Source of the DNA: RPRC01 sp034933285
GTDB lineage: Bacteria; Desulfobacterota; Desulfuromonadia; Geobacterales; Geobacteraceae
Reading direction: 5' to 3'
Length of the DNA: 64,000 nt
Assembly (NCBI GenBank): GCA_034933285.1
Contig: JAYFNT010000002.1
Location: forward strand, 248,001 to 312,000
This document shows positions 8,389 through 17,130 of the stretch, piece after piece. The stretch's first letter is position 1, and every line of letters begins with the position of its first letter. A model generated the notes under the pieces. It did no database searches and was not told where the DNA came from. It was given only the letters and a program-made list of their open reading frames with translations. The position numbers and the translations under genes were made by a program.

Positions 8389-9717
8389 ATGAACATTTTA
8401 GCGATAAATTGCGGCAGTTCATCGGTCAAATATCAACTTTTTGATTGGAACAAGAAGGAGATAATAGCCAAAGGCCTTGTGGAGAAAGTTGCATTGGAAG
8501 GCTCTTTTATACTTCATGAGGTTCCGGGCAAGGATACATACCGGCAAGAAATAGATTGCCCGAACCATGCGGTCGCCCTGGACCTGATCATGAGAGCGTT
8601 GACGGACCGCGAACATGGGGTGCTCAGCGATTTAAGCCAGATCTCGGCAGTGGGACACCGCATAGTCCATGGTGGGGAGAAATTTACCAAGTCCGTACTG
8701 ATCGACGACGATGTGCTGGAAGGCATAAATTCCGTACGACGTCTTGCCCCTCTGCACAATCCGGCGCATATCGCGGGAATAGAGGCGGTCCGTTCCGTTC
8801 TTCCCGATATTCCGAGTATCGCCATCTTCGATACGGCGTTCCATCAGACCATGCCCGAACATGCCTATATCTACCCACTGCCTTACGACTGGTATACCAA
8901 GCATTCGGTAAGAAGGTACGGATTCCATGGCACATCCCACCTGTACGTGTCGAAAAGGGCTGCGGTGCTTTTGGGCAAAAATGCGTGTGATTGCAATCTG
9001 GTGACGATGCACATCGGGAACGGTGTATCGAGCTGTGCGATAAAAGACGGGATTTCCGTCGACACGAGCATGGGTCTCACACCACTTGCGGGTGCCGTAA
9101 TGGGTACTCGTTGCGGCGACATCGATCCCGCTATACCCTTGTTCATGATGGAAATCGAAAATGTTACGTCCAAGGAAATCGATAACATCCTGAATAAGAA
9201 AAGCGGGGTTTTGGGAATAACCGGAAAGTATGCGGACTGGCGCGACATAATAGAAAACGCCGAGAAAGGCGACAGGCAGTGCAAGCTTGCAATGGAAATA
9301 GAAGCTTATCAGTTGAAGAAATATATCGGAGCTTACCTGGTTGCGATTGGAGAGCTTGACGCGGTAGTCTTCACTGCCGGCGCCGGGGAAATGGGCTGGC
9401 AGCTGCGGGAAAAGACGCTTGAAGGCCTCGATCATATAGGGATCAGGATCGACAACCAGAAAAACCGCGCCGCAACGTCGAGGAATAAGGAAAGTGTCAT
9501 AACGACCGGCGATTCCACCATAAAGGTATTCGTGATTCCAACCAACGAAGAACTCGTGGTTGTCGAGGATGTTGTCGCCATACTTGCCGGAGATTACGCC
9601 GATCATATGAATTTTCAATATTCCTTTGCTCAGCCTGATTTCAAGGACGATACTGAAGCGGTTTGTCTGCAACGAAGAGCGGCGTTCGCTGTTGTTCGGG
9701 CGAAATGTGGACAATGA
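8389..9717 (+). CDS. ackA: Acetate kinase
   Basis: Interconverts acetate plus ATP with acetyl phosphate plus ADP. The ASKHA-fold motifs are present: NILAINCGSSSVKYQL at the N-terminus, GHRIVHGGEKF, FDTAFHQTMPEHAY, YGFHGTSHLYV, HIGNGVSSCAIKDG and FTAGAGE. ATG 8389 follows AAGGGGCGAG. At 442 residues it is longer than the usual 400 or so: about 30 extra residues follow AILAGDY and look unlike the family, perhaps because an older stop codon was lost. No phosphotransacetylase gene is adjacent, so this copy stands alone. Confidence 0.95.
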   Translation: MNILAINCGSSSVKYQLFDWNKKEIIAKGLVEKVALEGSFILHEVPGKDTYRQEIDCPNHAVALDLIMRALTDREHGVLSDLSQISAVGHRIVHGGEKFTKSVLIDDDVLEGINSVRRLAPLHNPAHIAGIEAVRSVLPDIPSIAIFDTAFHQTMPEHAYIYPLPYDWYTKHSVRRYGFHGTSHLYVSKRAAVLLGKNACDCNLVTMHIGNGVSSCAIKDGISVDTSMGLTPLAGAVMGTRCGDIDPAIPLFMMEIENVTSKEIDNILNKKSGVLGITGKYADWRDIIENAEKGDRQCKLAMEIEAYQLKKYIGAYLVAIGELDAVVFTAGAGEMGWQLREKTLEGLDHIGIRIDNQKNRAATSRNKESVITTGDSTIKVFVIPTNEELVVVEDVVAILAGDYADHMNFQYSFAQPDFKDDTEAVCLQRRAAFAVVRAKCGQ

Positions 9718-9812
9718 TTGCTTTTGCCCGTACGGAACCTGGGGGTCGGGCCAAGATAATTACTTGATCTGTAACAATTAAAAACCATTTTAGGCACTGT
9801 TTTTGGCCTTAG

Positions 9813-10073
9813 AGCCGGGTTCTTGCCGACAAAAAGGGGCTTCTGAGGATTGCGGCGAGGCCTGCTTCCACCGTCGATTTTGACAGAAAATGGTTATTGA
9901 AATTGGAATCTGCAGCATTGCGTGTACCATCTGTCATGTTTCCCTACGAGGTAGCATGGAACCTGGTGCTGAATCCTCTTCATCCTGACTTTGCTGGCGT
10001 AAAGGTGCATGATATTATTCCCTTGCTTTTAGATCCTCGTCTGGCCAATAAATTAGATAAAAATACAACATGA
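9813..10073 (+). pseudogene. C-terminal fragment of a RES-domain toxin
   Basis: An in-frame stretch of about 86 codons with no start codon reads ALRVPSVMFPYEVAWNLVLN and then PLHPDFAGVKVHDIIPLLLDPRL. This matches the end of RES-domain toxins (typically LRVPSVIVP, NYLLNPxHPDF and FDPRL). RES proteins are NAD-degrading toxins paired with Xre-type antitoxins. The N-terminal two thirds with the active-site arginines are missing and a stop codon (9810-9812) bounds the fragment upstream, so it is a relic. No antitoxin gene remains nearby. Confidence 0.72.
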
Positions 10074-10160
10074 CCAATGTAGTTTTTTCTCGGGAAACGC
10101 CTTGACCAGTGTCAGTACCTTGGGCGGCTATCACCGGTGCTCAACACAGAAAGGGGAGGT

Positions 10161-10235
10161 CATGGGGTCAGGTTCGACTTTTGGAGATTTGATGGCAATC
10201 GGAATGAACATCCGAAACTCTAACCTGACCCCATG
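10161..10235. repeat. Inverted repeat with GGGGTCAGG ends (REP/MITE-like)
   Basis: A perfect 14-bp inverted repeat, CATGGGGTCAGGTT at 10161-10174 and its complement at 10222-10235, encloses 47 bases. A smaller hairpin (TCGGA-N7-TCCGA) lies inside. Ends of this GGGGTCAGG type are common in palindromic elements mobilised by IS200-like transposases. No transposase is in the window. Confidence 0.6.
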
Positions 10236-10289
10236 AATTCAAATCCGAACTTTTTTGCCTTCTTTATGCAGATGTTCTGTCCGGGCAAT

Positions 10290-12173
10290 TTAGTGACAAC
10301 AGTTAAGCTTCTGCGCCTCAGTATTAATTTCTGATGTTGCCTGGGACATCTGTTCTGTTGAGCTTACAATTTGCGTAACAAGCTGAGCAGTGTTTTCAAA
10401 GTTGTCCGAGGCCAATTCCGTTTTTTCCCTGATTTTGCTAAATACCGTTATGATCTCGTGTGAATAGGGTTTTATCTTGGCAGCCTCTTTTTTAGATGTT
10501 TCCGCTAGATCTTTTACCTCACCGGCCACAACTGCAAACCCTTTCCCGACCTCTCCGGCACGGGCCGCTTCAATGGAGGCATTCAGCGCCAGCAGGTTTG
10601 TCTTGTCTGCTATGTCATCTATTGCATTGGCAATGGGGTTGAATTTTTCGGCTGTTTCATATGAATTCTGGACTTCATTCACCAGTTGTCTGAAATCCTG
10701 TTCCTGGGTCGAAAACATTTCCAGCAAGGTTTTCGACATCTGGAGTATGGAGGCATTTGTACCTTCCATCTGAGATATGGCTACGGTTACGTTTCTCGCT
10801 ATGCCTATTTCGTCCTCGTACCTCTTCTCCATGGCAGTCTTCAGATCATCTATTTCCTGTTTCTCCTCAACGATCATATTCTGCTTATAGTGATGGCAGT
10901 TTTCTGCTTTATTGAGTTTGTTGAAAATAGCAACGGCCATTTTTTCACATTCCCCATATCCGCAGGAGCTGCAATTGTAGATGTCCTCATCGGAATACTT
11001 GCGCATCGATCTGTATACTTCTTTCAGCTCCTGCGCGTTTGGTTTTCTGATCGTGAAATTTTCTGCAAGGTTGTCATATGTTCTCCTGAAAAGCTCGGGT
11101 TCCCAGAATTTTTCCACTGTTTTCCGCAGTCCCCTTTCTGTCCTCCGACTGGCGAAAAGACCTTTTTTCTTGTATTTCTCCTGCATTTCTTTGTTACGCT
11201 GCTCGATCAGATGCTCTATTTCATCGAGCGATTTTTCCCGGTTCAGGGTTCCAGTACCTCCATTGCAGCCCATTTCGCAGTTCAGGCAATCTATGAGCAT
11301 CGGAGCCGTTCCTTTCTGTATATTCTCGGAAAGCTTCTCCAGGTAATGGTAAATGGTGGGAACCCCCTCAATTTTTCGCGTAATGTCATACAGGTCTGGT
11401 ACTTCGCGCAAGGCGGTTCTCAGCAACCCCCCAGGCGTCGAAAACAGGACTGCCCTCTCGGCAGGCGGGTTGTCGTAGTCGGTAGCCGGATAGTCGCTCA
11501 GACGAATATTTTTTTGCGCGAAATGATCATCAATGGACTTGTAGGTGACATTATAATCCCCGAGCCCGGTCTCCTCGAATTCCCTCGCCTTGGCAAGGCA
11601 AGGTGAGATAGCCACCACCTTGTGACTTCTGTACTCAGGATAGAACCTCTTGATCATTTTTATCGCGTGCAGCATTGGGCTGTCTGCCGGAGCGAGATGT
11701 TTCAGAAGCTCAGGCTTGTAAATCTCTATATAGGAAACGATTGCGGGACAGGGCTGTGAAATTACAGTCTTTGGTTTATTGGCTTTTATATGTTCAAGGT
11801 AAGACTTTATTGTGAGTTCCGCTCCGAAACTTACATCAAAAATTGCGCTTACCCCAATCTTTTTCAGCCAGCCGTTCATGTTAAGGTATTGACCCGGAAA
11901 ATTGGCGGCGACTGCCGGTGCAACGACGGCAACGATCTTCGTCCCCGATTTCAAGTCATTCATGAAAACATCGAAATCATCAAGGGCAATCCGTGCATCA
12001 TGCGTACACGCTTCTATGCAATGTCCGCATCCTATGCACATATCGGGATTTATTTCGACAAAATCAGAGCTGCCATCGTTACAGTACTTGACCGGACATG
12101 CGGTTATACAGGCGTGACAGTTGACGCACTTTTCACTGTTGACCTCAATTACTTTCTTCAGGCTTTTTTTCAT
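10290..12173 (-). CDS. [FeFe]-hydrogenase-like / Fe-S sensor fused to chemoreceptor signalling domain
   Basis: A cytoplasmic fusion of 627 residues. Residues of about 10-65 hold two ferredoxin-type clusters (CVNCHACITACPVKYC and CIGCGHCIEAC). Residues 80-330 match the [FeFe]-hydrogenase large subunit, with the four H-cluster cysteines kept in shortened motifs: SQPCP, SPCLAK and CEMGCNGG. Residues 400-450 hold another 4Fe-4S domain (CSSCGYGEC, then a later Cys). The rest is a coiled coil with the chemoreceptor tip (DDIADKTNLLALNASIEAAR). No membrane helix is present. It probably senses redox state or H2 and signals to CheA/CheW. ATG 12173 follows AAGGGAG; the start 27 bases upstream is weaker. 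Confidence 0.88.
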   Translation of the reverse strand: MKKSLKKVIEVNSEKCVNCHACITACPVKYCNDGSSDFVEINPDMCIGCGHCIEACTHDARIALDDFDVFMNDLKSGTKIVAVVAPAVAANFPGQYLNMNGWLKKIGVSAIFDVSFGAELTIKSYLEHIKANKPKTVISQPCPAIVSYIEIYKPELLKHLAPADSPMLHAIKMIKRFYPEYRSHKVVAISPCLAKAREFEETGLGDYNVTYKSIDDHFAQKNIRLSDYPATDYDNPPAERAVLFSTPGGLLRTALREVPDLYDITRKIEGVPTIYHYLEKLSENIQKGTAPMLIDCLNCEMGCNGGTGTLNREKSLDEIEHLIEQRNKEMQEKYKKKGLFASRRTERGLRKTVEKFWEPELFRRTYDNLAENFTIRKPNAQELKEVYRSMRKYSDEDIYNCSSCGYGECEKMAVAIFNKLNKAENCHHYKQNMIVEEKQEIDDLKTAMEKRYEDEIGIARNVTVAISQMEGTNASILQMSKTLLEMFSTQEQDFRQLVNEVQNSYETAEKFNPIANAIDDIADKTNLLALNASIEAARAGEVGKGFAVVAGEVKDLAETSKKEAAKIKPYSHEIITVFSKIREKTELASDNFENTAQLVTQIVSSTEQMSQATSEINTEAQKLNCCH

Positions 12174-12200
12174 TTCCGATCTCCCTTTAGTGTCAATCAA

Positions 12201-12773
12201 TCCAGGTTTATATATGTAGGTATATCGGTATAATAATTTGTTTCTTTAACCATTTAAATATTATCATAAATATTGGCTATATCTAAATTTTCAGACTTGT
12301 GAATAATTAAGTGCTTGGTTTGGCAAGATCTTTAAGTGAGAGAGCAGAAATTTGTAAGAGTACTTTCATTTATATGTTATTTAAGCTGAAAAACAAGAGC
12401 TGGAGCAAAGAGGGGAATGTCCTTTCTAAAGTTTGCCTACTTGCTTATGCCAGCAACATTTTGGTGAAAAATCCCGTTGACGGAAAATGGTTTCTATCGT
12501 ATACGTCTACTTAAATTATCTATTCGCATATCTAACGTTCTTTTATTACTATTCACCTTGTTATACTTCATCTTTTTTCCTTGATCCCAAACGTGCTGCG
12601 TTGCCCATCTCTCGAAATTGACCAGCATTTACCTTTTCGACGATTCTGAATAGAAAAAATGAGGGGCCCCTCGGGGACGTTGTCATTTTGTCAACTTACG
12701 AAGCCTAACTTATTGATATTTAGTACTGCTGGAGCTCTGACCTCCCTGGTTCTGTCTTGAGGATGGAAAACCC
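12201..12773. other. Intergenic region without a supported gene
   Basis: This gap of 573 bases is AT-rich. One short frame (12311-12514, 67 codons) has no ribosome site and no recognisable similarity. A 12-bp perfect palindrome (GAGGGGCCCCTC, 12661-12672) is the only clear structure. Confidence 0.5.
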
Positions 12774-13082
12774 ATGATACTCGAATCGCAAAACTTGAAC
12801 GATTACCTGACTTCCGACTTGATCGTCGATTGGAAAACTCCAGAAGTGCGGCAGAAGGCTCTTGATCTTACCCGGTCGCTGACTGATGAAATCGACAAGG
12901 CCTGCTGTCTGTACACATGGGTGAGGGATTTAATCCCTCATTCCCATGATGCCGGCCTGGACATCCTGACCTGCACGGCCAGCGAGGTTCTCGGTTATGG
13001 CACGGGAATCTGTTTTGCCGAAAGCGTTTTAAAAGAGAAGACCAGTCGGGGAAGGCAATGGAGCAGATCAAGGCAAAGTTGA
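12774..13082 (+). pseudogene. Truncated transglutaminase-like protein
   Basis: The first 82 codons match the N-terminus of bacterial transglutaminase-like (COG1305) proteins: LNDYLTSDLIVDWKTPEVRQ, CLYTWVRDLIPHS and SEVLGYGTGICFAES, which contains the catalytic Cys. After it the homology ends abruptly and the frame runs into SVLKEKTSRGRQWSRSRQS. A different frame over the last part reads KRFKREDQSGKAMEQIKAKL and stops near 13096, resembling the tail of another protein. The His and Asp of the triad are missing. I read this as a deletion joining two gene fragments. Confidence 0.75.
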
Positions 13083-13154
13083 AAATATGTAAATTGTAGG
13101 TTGTAGGTAGACCCTTTTGATTTTCCGTTCGCGACCAATGAAAGGAGAGCTTCA

Positions 13155-14072
13155 ATGGAACTGAAAGAAATCAAGAAGGTACTGATTGTCGGTGGCGGGA
13201 CGATGGGACAGCAGATAGCTTTCCAGTGCGCGGCCCATGGCTACGATGTAAGCCTGTATGACATTGACGGGGGCGCCTTGGGAAAAGCCCTCGAACGGCT
13301 CCGCGCATATGCCGCCAATCTCGTCACCGGGGGGTACCTGGAGAAGCAGGCAGCCGAAAAAGCTCTTGCCGGGATTGCAGCCACGACCGACATGGCGGAG
13401 GCGGCCAGGGACACGGACCTGATCAGCGAATCGGTTCCCGAGGACCCGGCCCTGAAAGGGAAAGTTTTTGCCCGATTCAATGAGGTGTGCCCCAGCCGGA
13501 CCATTTTCACCACCAATACGTCCCTTCTGGTTCCCTCGGTTATAGCCGAAGCCACCCGCCGGCCGGATCGTTTCCTTGCGTTTCATTTTCACCAGCCGGT
13601 TTGGGTTTCGAATGTTGCCGATATAATGCCCCATCCCGGAACCGATGCTGAAGTCGTAACGCTAGTCCGCGATTTTGCCGGATCGATCAGCCAGATACCC
13701 ATGGTTCTTCACAAGGAGAATTACGGGTATGTTTTCAACGCCATGTACAGCGCCTTGAACAGTGCAGCGATCACCTTGGTCGCCAATGGTGTCGCGTCTG
13801 TTCACGATGTGGATCGCTCCTGGATGGGAATCATGAAAATGTGCGTCGGACCCCTCGGCATGCTGGATGCCGTCGGCCTGGATACCGCATTGCACATCAT
13901 GGAATCCTCGGAAATTACCCGCAATGATCCGCAAACCCGCAAAAGCGCCGAATTCATCAAAAAGGAGTATGTTGACAAAGGATGGCTGGGCGTCAAAACC
14001 GGCCGTGGATTTTATGCCTATCCGAATCCGGAATACCAGGATCCGGCTTTTTTGAAGGGCAAGGAGAGCTGA
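13155..14072 (+). CDS. 3-hydroxyacyl-CoA dehydrogenase
   Basis: A 305-residue NAD-dependent dehydrogenase of the 3-hydroxybutyryl/3-hydroxyacyl-CoA family, which interconverts 3-hydroxyacyl-CoA and 3-oxoacyl-CoA. The Rossmann motif is VLIVGGGTMGQQIAFQCAAHG. Typical later segments are ISESVPED, FTTNTSLL and the catalytic FLAFHFHQPVWVSN, and the C-terminal helical domain ends GVKTGRGFYAYPNP. AAAGGAGAG precedes the ATG. It stands between two broken genes, so it may be a surviving member of a decayed cluster; no thiolase or crotonase is adjacent. Confidence 0.92.
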   Translation: MELKEIKKVLIVGGGTMGQQIAFQCAAHGYDVSLYDIDGGALGKALERLRAYAANLVTGGYLEKQAAEKALAGIAATTDMAEAARDTDLISESVPEDPALKGKVFARFNEVCPSRTIFTTNTSLLVPSVIAEATRRPDRFLAFHFHQPVWVSNVADIMPHPGTDAEVVTLVRDFAGSISQIPMVLHKENYGYVFNAMYSALNSAAITLVANGVASVHDVDRSWMGIMKMCVGPLGMLDAVGLDTALHIMESSEITRNDPQTRKSAEFIKKEYVDKGWLGVKTGRGFYAYPNPEYQDPAFLKGKES

Positions 14073-14099
14073 CTTCGCGGGTGAATTTTTGGGTCAGGA

Positions 14100-14329
14100 T
14101 TTTTGGCACAAAATGCTTAGGGAATCATCAAGGCCTCATTACCTTTCTCGACCATGCGGCAAGTCAGCAATTTATCGAACCTGAGCACCGGTCGATGATG
14201 CTGATTGACGAACATCCCGAGTCCTTGCTTGAGAAGTTCATGATGTATCAACCACCTGCCGTGGACCAGGCAAAATGGGTTCTGCAAATGACCAATAACA
14301 ACGTGAAAGGACCGGTCCTCCAGAGGTGA
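14100..14329 (+). pseudogene. C-terminal fragment of a LOG-family (TIGR00730-type) protein
   Basis: The last 65 codons of this frame read GLITFLDHAASQQFIEPEHR and continue SMMLIDEHPESLLEKFMMYQPP. This is the tail of Rossmann-fold LOG-family proteins (often annotated as lysine decarboxylase-like or cytokinin nucleotide phosphoribohydrolase). The N-terminal catalytic part with PGGxGTxxE is missing and the frame has no start codon of its own outside the preceding gene. It follows the hydroxyacyl-CoA dehydrogenase directly and is a relic. Confidence 0.6.
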
Positions 14330-14362
14330 TCGCCACGTTGATCCGCGAAAGGAGTTCATATC

Positions 14363-14827
14363 ATGAGAGATGAAGCGCCTGTAACCGGTAAAGAACGGAA
14401 GATGCAACTTACACCGCAGATGAAAGCCTTGTCAGATTTCTATCAGGCACTTAACGACCGGGACATGGAACTGATGACGCGGAACTGGGCGCAGTCAGAT
14501 GAGTCTGTTATGGACAATCCTGTGGGCGGTATTAAGCGCGGTTGGGATGAGATCAGAGCCGTGTACGAGCGGATTTTCAGCAGCCCCGGGCAGTATTGGT
14601 TCGAGTTCTATGACTACAGCTATCACGAAGCCGGGGAGATTTTCTATGTCGTTGGCAGAGAGCGAGGCAAATATGGAGCCGGCGAAGAGGCGCTGGATAT
14701 GGCTATCAGGACGAGCAGGGTCTTCAGGTGGATGGATGGAGAATGGCGTCAGGTTCATCACCATGGTTCCATAGACGACCCGGTGCTGTTAGCGGCATAT
14801 CAGAAAGCAGTAAGATCTGATGTATAA
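14363..14827 (+). CDS. SnoaL-like/NTF2-fold protein
   Basis: A 154-residue protein with the NTF2-like pattern: a helical start (MKALSDFYQALNDRDMELMTRNWAQ), DNPVGGIKRGWDEIRAVYERIF, and beta strands ending SRVFRWMDGEWRQVHHHGSI. This matches YybH/DUF4440-type proteins, which bind small ligands and sometimes act as isomerases. No catalytic role can be given. AAAGGAG precedes ATG 14363; an internal ATG at MQLTPQMKAL is an alternative start. It lies at the right end of the accessory strip. Confidence 0.8.
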   Translation: MRDEAPVTGKERKMQLTPQMKALSDFYQALNDRDMELMTRNWAQSDESVMDNPVGGIKRGWDEIRAVYERIFSSPGQYWFEFYDYSYHEAGEIFYVVGRERGKYGAGEEALDMAIRTSRVFRWMDGEWRQVHHHGSIDDPVLLAAYQKAVRSDV

Positions 14828-15085
14828 CAAAGGACCGCAAAGCAATCGCTTCCGGATTGCCAGGAATTCGAGGCCATAGCGGAACTGAAAGCGCAAATCC
14901 CCGCTTTCAAGGGTTCATCCCTTTGAAGCCGACATCTGTGATGTCCCATGATGTCTGATGTCAAGCTTTCCCCGTCTCCATGGGTGGCAAGCATTTCCTC
15001 CTTTACAACCCCGATTCCACCATGCTAATATCTACAAGTTTTTCTTGTTGCAACAAATGTTTAATGATTCAGGGGAGATAAACAG

Positions 15086-15829
15086 ATGTCAGGCCACAAT
15101 AAATGGAGCACAATCAAGCATAAGAAGGGGGCCGCCGACGCCAAGCGCGGCAAGGTCTTCACCAAACTCATCAAGGAAATTACGGTCGCGGCAAAGCTGG
15201 GGGGCGGGGACCCGGACGGCAACCCGCGCCTTCGCACCGCCATGGACAAGGCCAAGGCTGAGAACATGCCCAAGGACAACATCGAGCGGGCCATCAAGAA
15301 GGGCACCGGCGACATGGATGGCGTGAACTACGAGGAAACCACCTATGAGGGTTACGGCCCGGGAGGTGTGGCGGTCCTGGTGGAGGTTATGACCGACAAC
15401 CGCAACCGCACCGTGTCCGACGTGCGCAGTATCTTTTCCAAGTGCAACGGCAACATGGGCGAGGCGGGCTGCGTTTCCTGGATGTTCGACAAGAAGGGCC
15501 TGATTGTGTTTCCCGGGGACGTGGATTTCGATGCCCTGTTCGAAGCAGCTCTTGAGGCCGGGGCGGACGATGTGTCGGACGAAGAGGGGCAGATCGAGGT
15601 CATGACCGATCCAAGCGCCTTCATGGACGTTCGCGATGCGCTGGAAAAAGCCGGTTTCAAACCCGAATCCGCGGAGGTCACCATGATCCCCCAGACCATG
15701 GTCAAACTGGAGGGGAAGCAGGCCGAAAGCATGCTGCGGATGATGGAGCGGCTGGAGGACAACGATGACGTACAGAACGTCTACGCCAACTTCGACATCT
15801 CGGAAGAAGAGATGGAAAAGATGATGTAA
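15086..15829 (+). CDS. yebC: YebC/PmpR family DNA-binding regulatory protein
   Basis: The full-length family (247 residues) begins SGHNKWSTIKHKKGAADAKR and contains the conserved KAKAENMPKDNIERAIKKG and YEGYGPGGVAVLVE segments. YebC proteins act as transcriptional regulators, and recent work links some members to relief of ribosome stalling at proline stretches. GGGGAG lies upstream of the ATG. It sits 49 bases before ruvC, a very common arrangement, with a hairpin between. Confidence 0.96.
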   Translation: MSGHNKWSTIKHKKGAADAKRGKVFTKLIKEITVAAKLGGGDPDGNPRLRTAMDKAKAENMPKDNIERAIKKGTGDMDGVNYEETTYEGYGPGGVAVLVEVMTDNRNRTVSDVRSIFSKCNGNMGEAGCVSWMFDKKGLIVFPGDVDFDALFEAALEAGADDVSDEEGQIEVMTDPSAFMDVRDALEKAGFKPESAEVTMIPQTMVKLEGKQAESMLRMMERLEDNDDVQNVYANFDISEEEMEKMM

Positions 15830-15834
15830 CGGGC

Positions 15835-15859
15835 AGGGGCGGGCGGTTGGCCCGCCCCT
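15835..15859 (+). terminator. GC-rich hairpin between yebC and ruvC
   Basis: A perfect 10-bp stem, AGGGGCGGGC and GCCCGCCCCT, with a five-base loop. No T run follows, so it may attenuate or protect the transcript rather than terminate it. It also resembles the GGGGCGGG palindromes found elsewhere in the window. Confidence 0.5.
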
Positions 15860-15878
15860 CCGAGTTTCAGGGGATGAA

Positions 15879-16373
15879 ATGAGGATTCTGGGAATCGACC
15901 CCGGTTCGCGCATAACCGGCTACGGCGTCATCGTCAAGGAGGGTAACCGGCTGATCCACGTGGACAACGGCGCCATCTTCACTGACGCTGCCAAGGATTT
16001 CCCCCTGCGTCTGCTGCGGATCTACCGGGGGCTGACCGAGGTCATCGAACGCTACCATCCCGATGCGGTTGCCATGGAAAACATCTTTTTCGCCAAGAAC
16101 GTCCAGAGTGCCCTCAAGCTTGGCCAGGCCCGCGGGGCCGCCATCGTCGCCGGGGTTAACTCCGGCTTGCCGGTATTCGAATACTCTGCCCTCCAGGTCA
16201 AGCAGGCCGTGGTGGGCCACGGCAAAGCGGCCAAGATCCAGGTGCAACAGATGCTAAAGGCGCTTCTCAACTTGCCCGAGGTGGCCCAGGAGGATGCCTC
16301 GGACGCCTTGGCCGTGGCGGTCTGCCACGCCCATTCCCATCAGTTGAACGCTTTGCGGAGGAATCTTTCGTGA
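15879..16373 (+). CDS. ruvC: Holliday junction resolvase RuvC
   Basis: An endonuclease of 164 residues that cuts Holliday junctions in recombinational repair. The acidic catalytic residues are in place: Asp7 in LGIDPGSRITGYG, Glu in AMENIFFAKN near residue 66, and the C-terminal pair in EDASDALAVAVCHA. Its stop codon overlaps the GTG start of ruvA by three bases, so the two are translationally coupled. Confidence 0.97.
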   Translation: MRILGIDPGSRITGYGVIVKEGNRLIHVDNGAIFTDAAKDFPLRLLRIYRGLTEVIERYHPDAVAMENIFFAKNVQSALKLGQARGAAIVAGVNSGLPVFEYSALQVKQAVVGHGKAAKIQVQQMLKALLNLPEVAQEDASDALAVAVCHAHSHQLNALRRNLS

Positions 16374-16969
16374 TCGCCCTTCTTACCGGAAAGATCTCCC
16401 ACAAGTCGCCGGAATTCATCGTCCTGGACGTGAACGGCGTCGGCTACCGGGTGCAGATACCCTTTTCCACCTACTACGAACTCCCCGAGCCGGGCGCGCA
16501 GATTTCACTGAATATCTACACCCACGTCAAGGAAGATGCCATCAGCCTCTACGGCTTCCGCACCCTGGCGGAGAAAAGTTTTTTCCAGCTCCTCATTTCC
16601 GTTTCCGGCATCGGCCCCAAGCTGGCCAAGGACATCCTCTCCAACGTGCAGACCAGCGAACTGGCCGCGGCCATCATCCGCGCCGACCTGGGGCGGCTGT
16701 CGGCGGTGCCCGGCATTGGCAGGAAAACCGCGGAACGATTGGTGTTGGAACTTAAGGACAAGGTCTTGAAGCTGGACCTGGCAGCGCCGTCGCTGGAAGG
16801 GGAGGACATGCCGCCGTCCGCGGGAATTGAGGACGACGTGGCCTCGGCTCTGGTGAACCTGGGCTACAAGGAGGCGGTGGTGAGGAAGACCCTGGCGGAG
16901 TTACGGGTTTCGCCCGACGACTCCATGGAAGAGGTGCTGAAGCAGGCGCTTAAAGCGTTGATGAAATAA
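16370..16969 (+). CDS. ruvA: Holliday junction branch migration protein RuvA
   Basis: A 199-residue DNA-binding subunit of the RuvAB branch-migration complex. It has the N-terminal OB-fold (MIALLTGKISHKSPEFIVLD), tandem helix-hairpin-helix motifs (VSGIGPKLAKDIL and VPGIGRKTAERL), and the C-terminal helical domain that contacts RuvB (DVASALVNLGYKEAVV). The start is GTG, overlapping the end of ruvC. It is separated from ruvB by 176 bases that hold two repeat arrays, unusual for such a tight functional pair. Confidence 0.97.
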   Translation: MIALLTGKISHKSPEFIVLDVNGVGYRVQIPFSTYYELPEPGAQISLNIYTHVKEDAISLYGFRTLAEKSFFQLLISVSGIGPKLAKDILSNVQTSELAAAIIRADLGRLSAVPGIGRKTAERLVLELKDKVLKLDLAAPSLEGEDMPPSAGIEDDVASALVNLGYKEAVVRKTLAELRVSPDDSMEEVLKQALKALMK

Positions 16970-16974
16970 AGGCA

Positions 16975-17009
16975 GGCAATTGGCAATGGGCGATAGGCAA
17001 GAGGCTATA
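16975..17009 (+). repeat. Heptanucleotide repeat array, GGCAATG type
   Basis: Five head-to-tail units of seven bases (GGCAATT, GGCAATG, GGCGATA, GGCAAGA, GGCTATA) start six bases after ruvA. They belong to the same family as the array at 61966-62014. Confidence 0.8.
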
Positions 17010-17102
17010 GAATAAAGGCCAATAAACTTGAGAACCGGGTCAGCCATGCCTGCGACTTTGCTCAAATTTCCCTTTTTCTTGTTTTAGATGTTACGCTTTT
17101 CC

Positions 17103-17130
17103 CCATTGCCCATTGCCCATTGCCCATTGC
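17103..17130 (-). repeat. Heptanucleotide repeat array, four perfect CCATTGC units
   Basis: CCATTGC is repeated four times without change; on the minus strand this is GCAATGG, the same family as the array 94 bases upstream but inverted. It ends just before the ruvB ribosome site. Confidence 0.85.

Noticed and set aside
12311..12514. Open frame of 67 codons in the gap after the hydrogenase-like chemoreceptor
   Set aside because: No ribosome site, no recognisable motif and AT-rich composition; not enough support for a gene.
12661..12672. Palindrome GAGGGGCCCCTC
   Set aside because: It has no loop or T run to act as a terminator and no nearby gene whose control it could explain.
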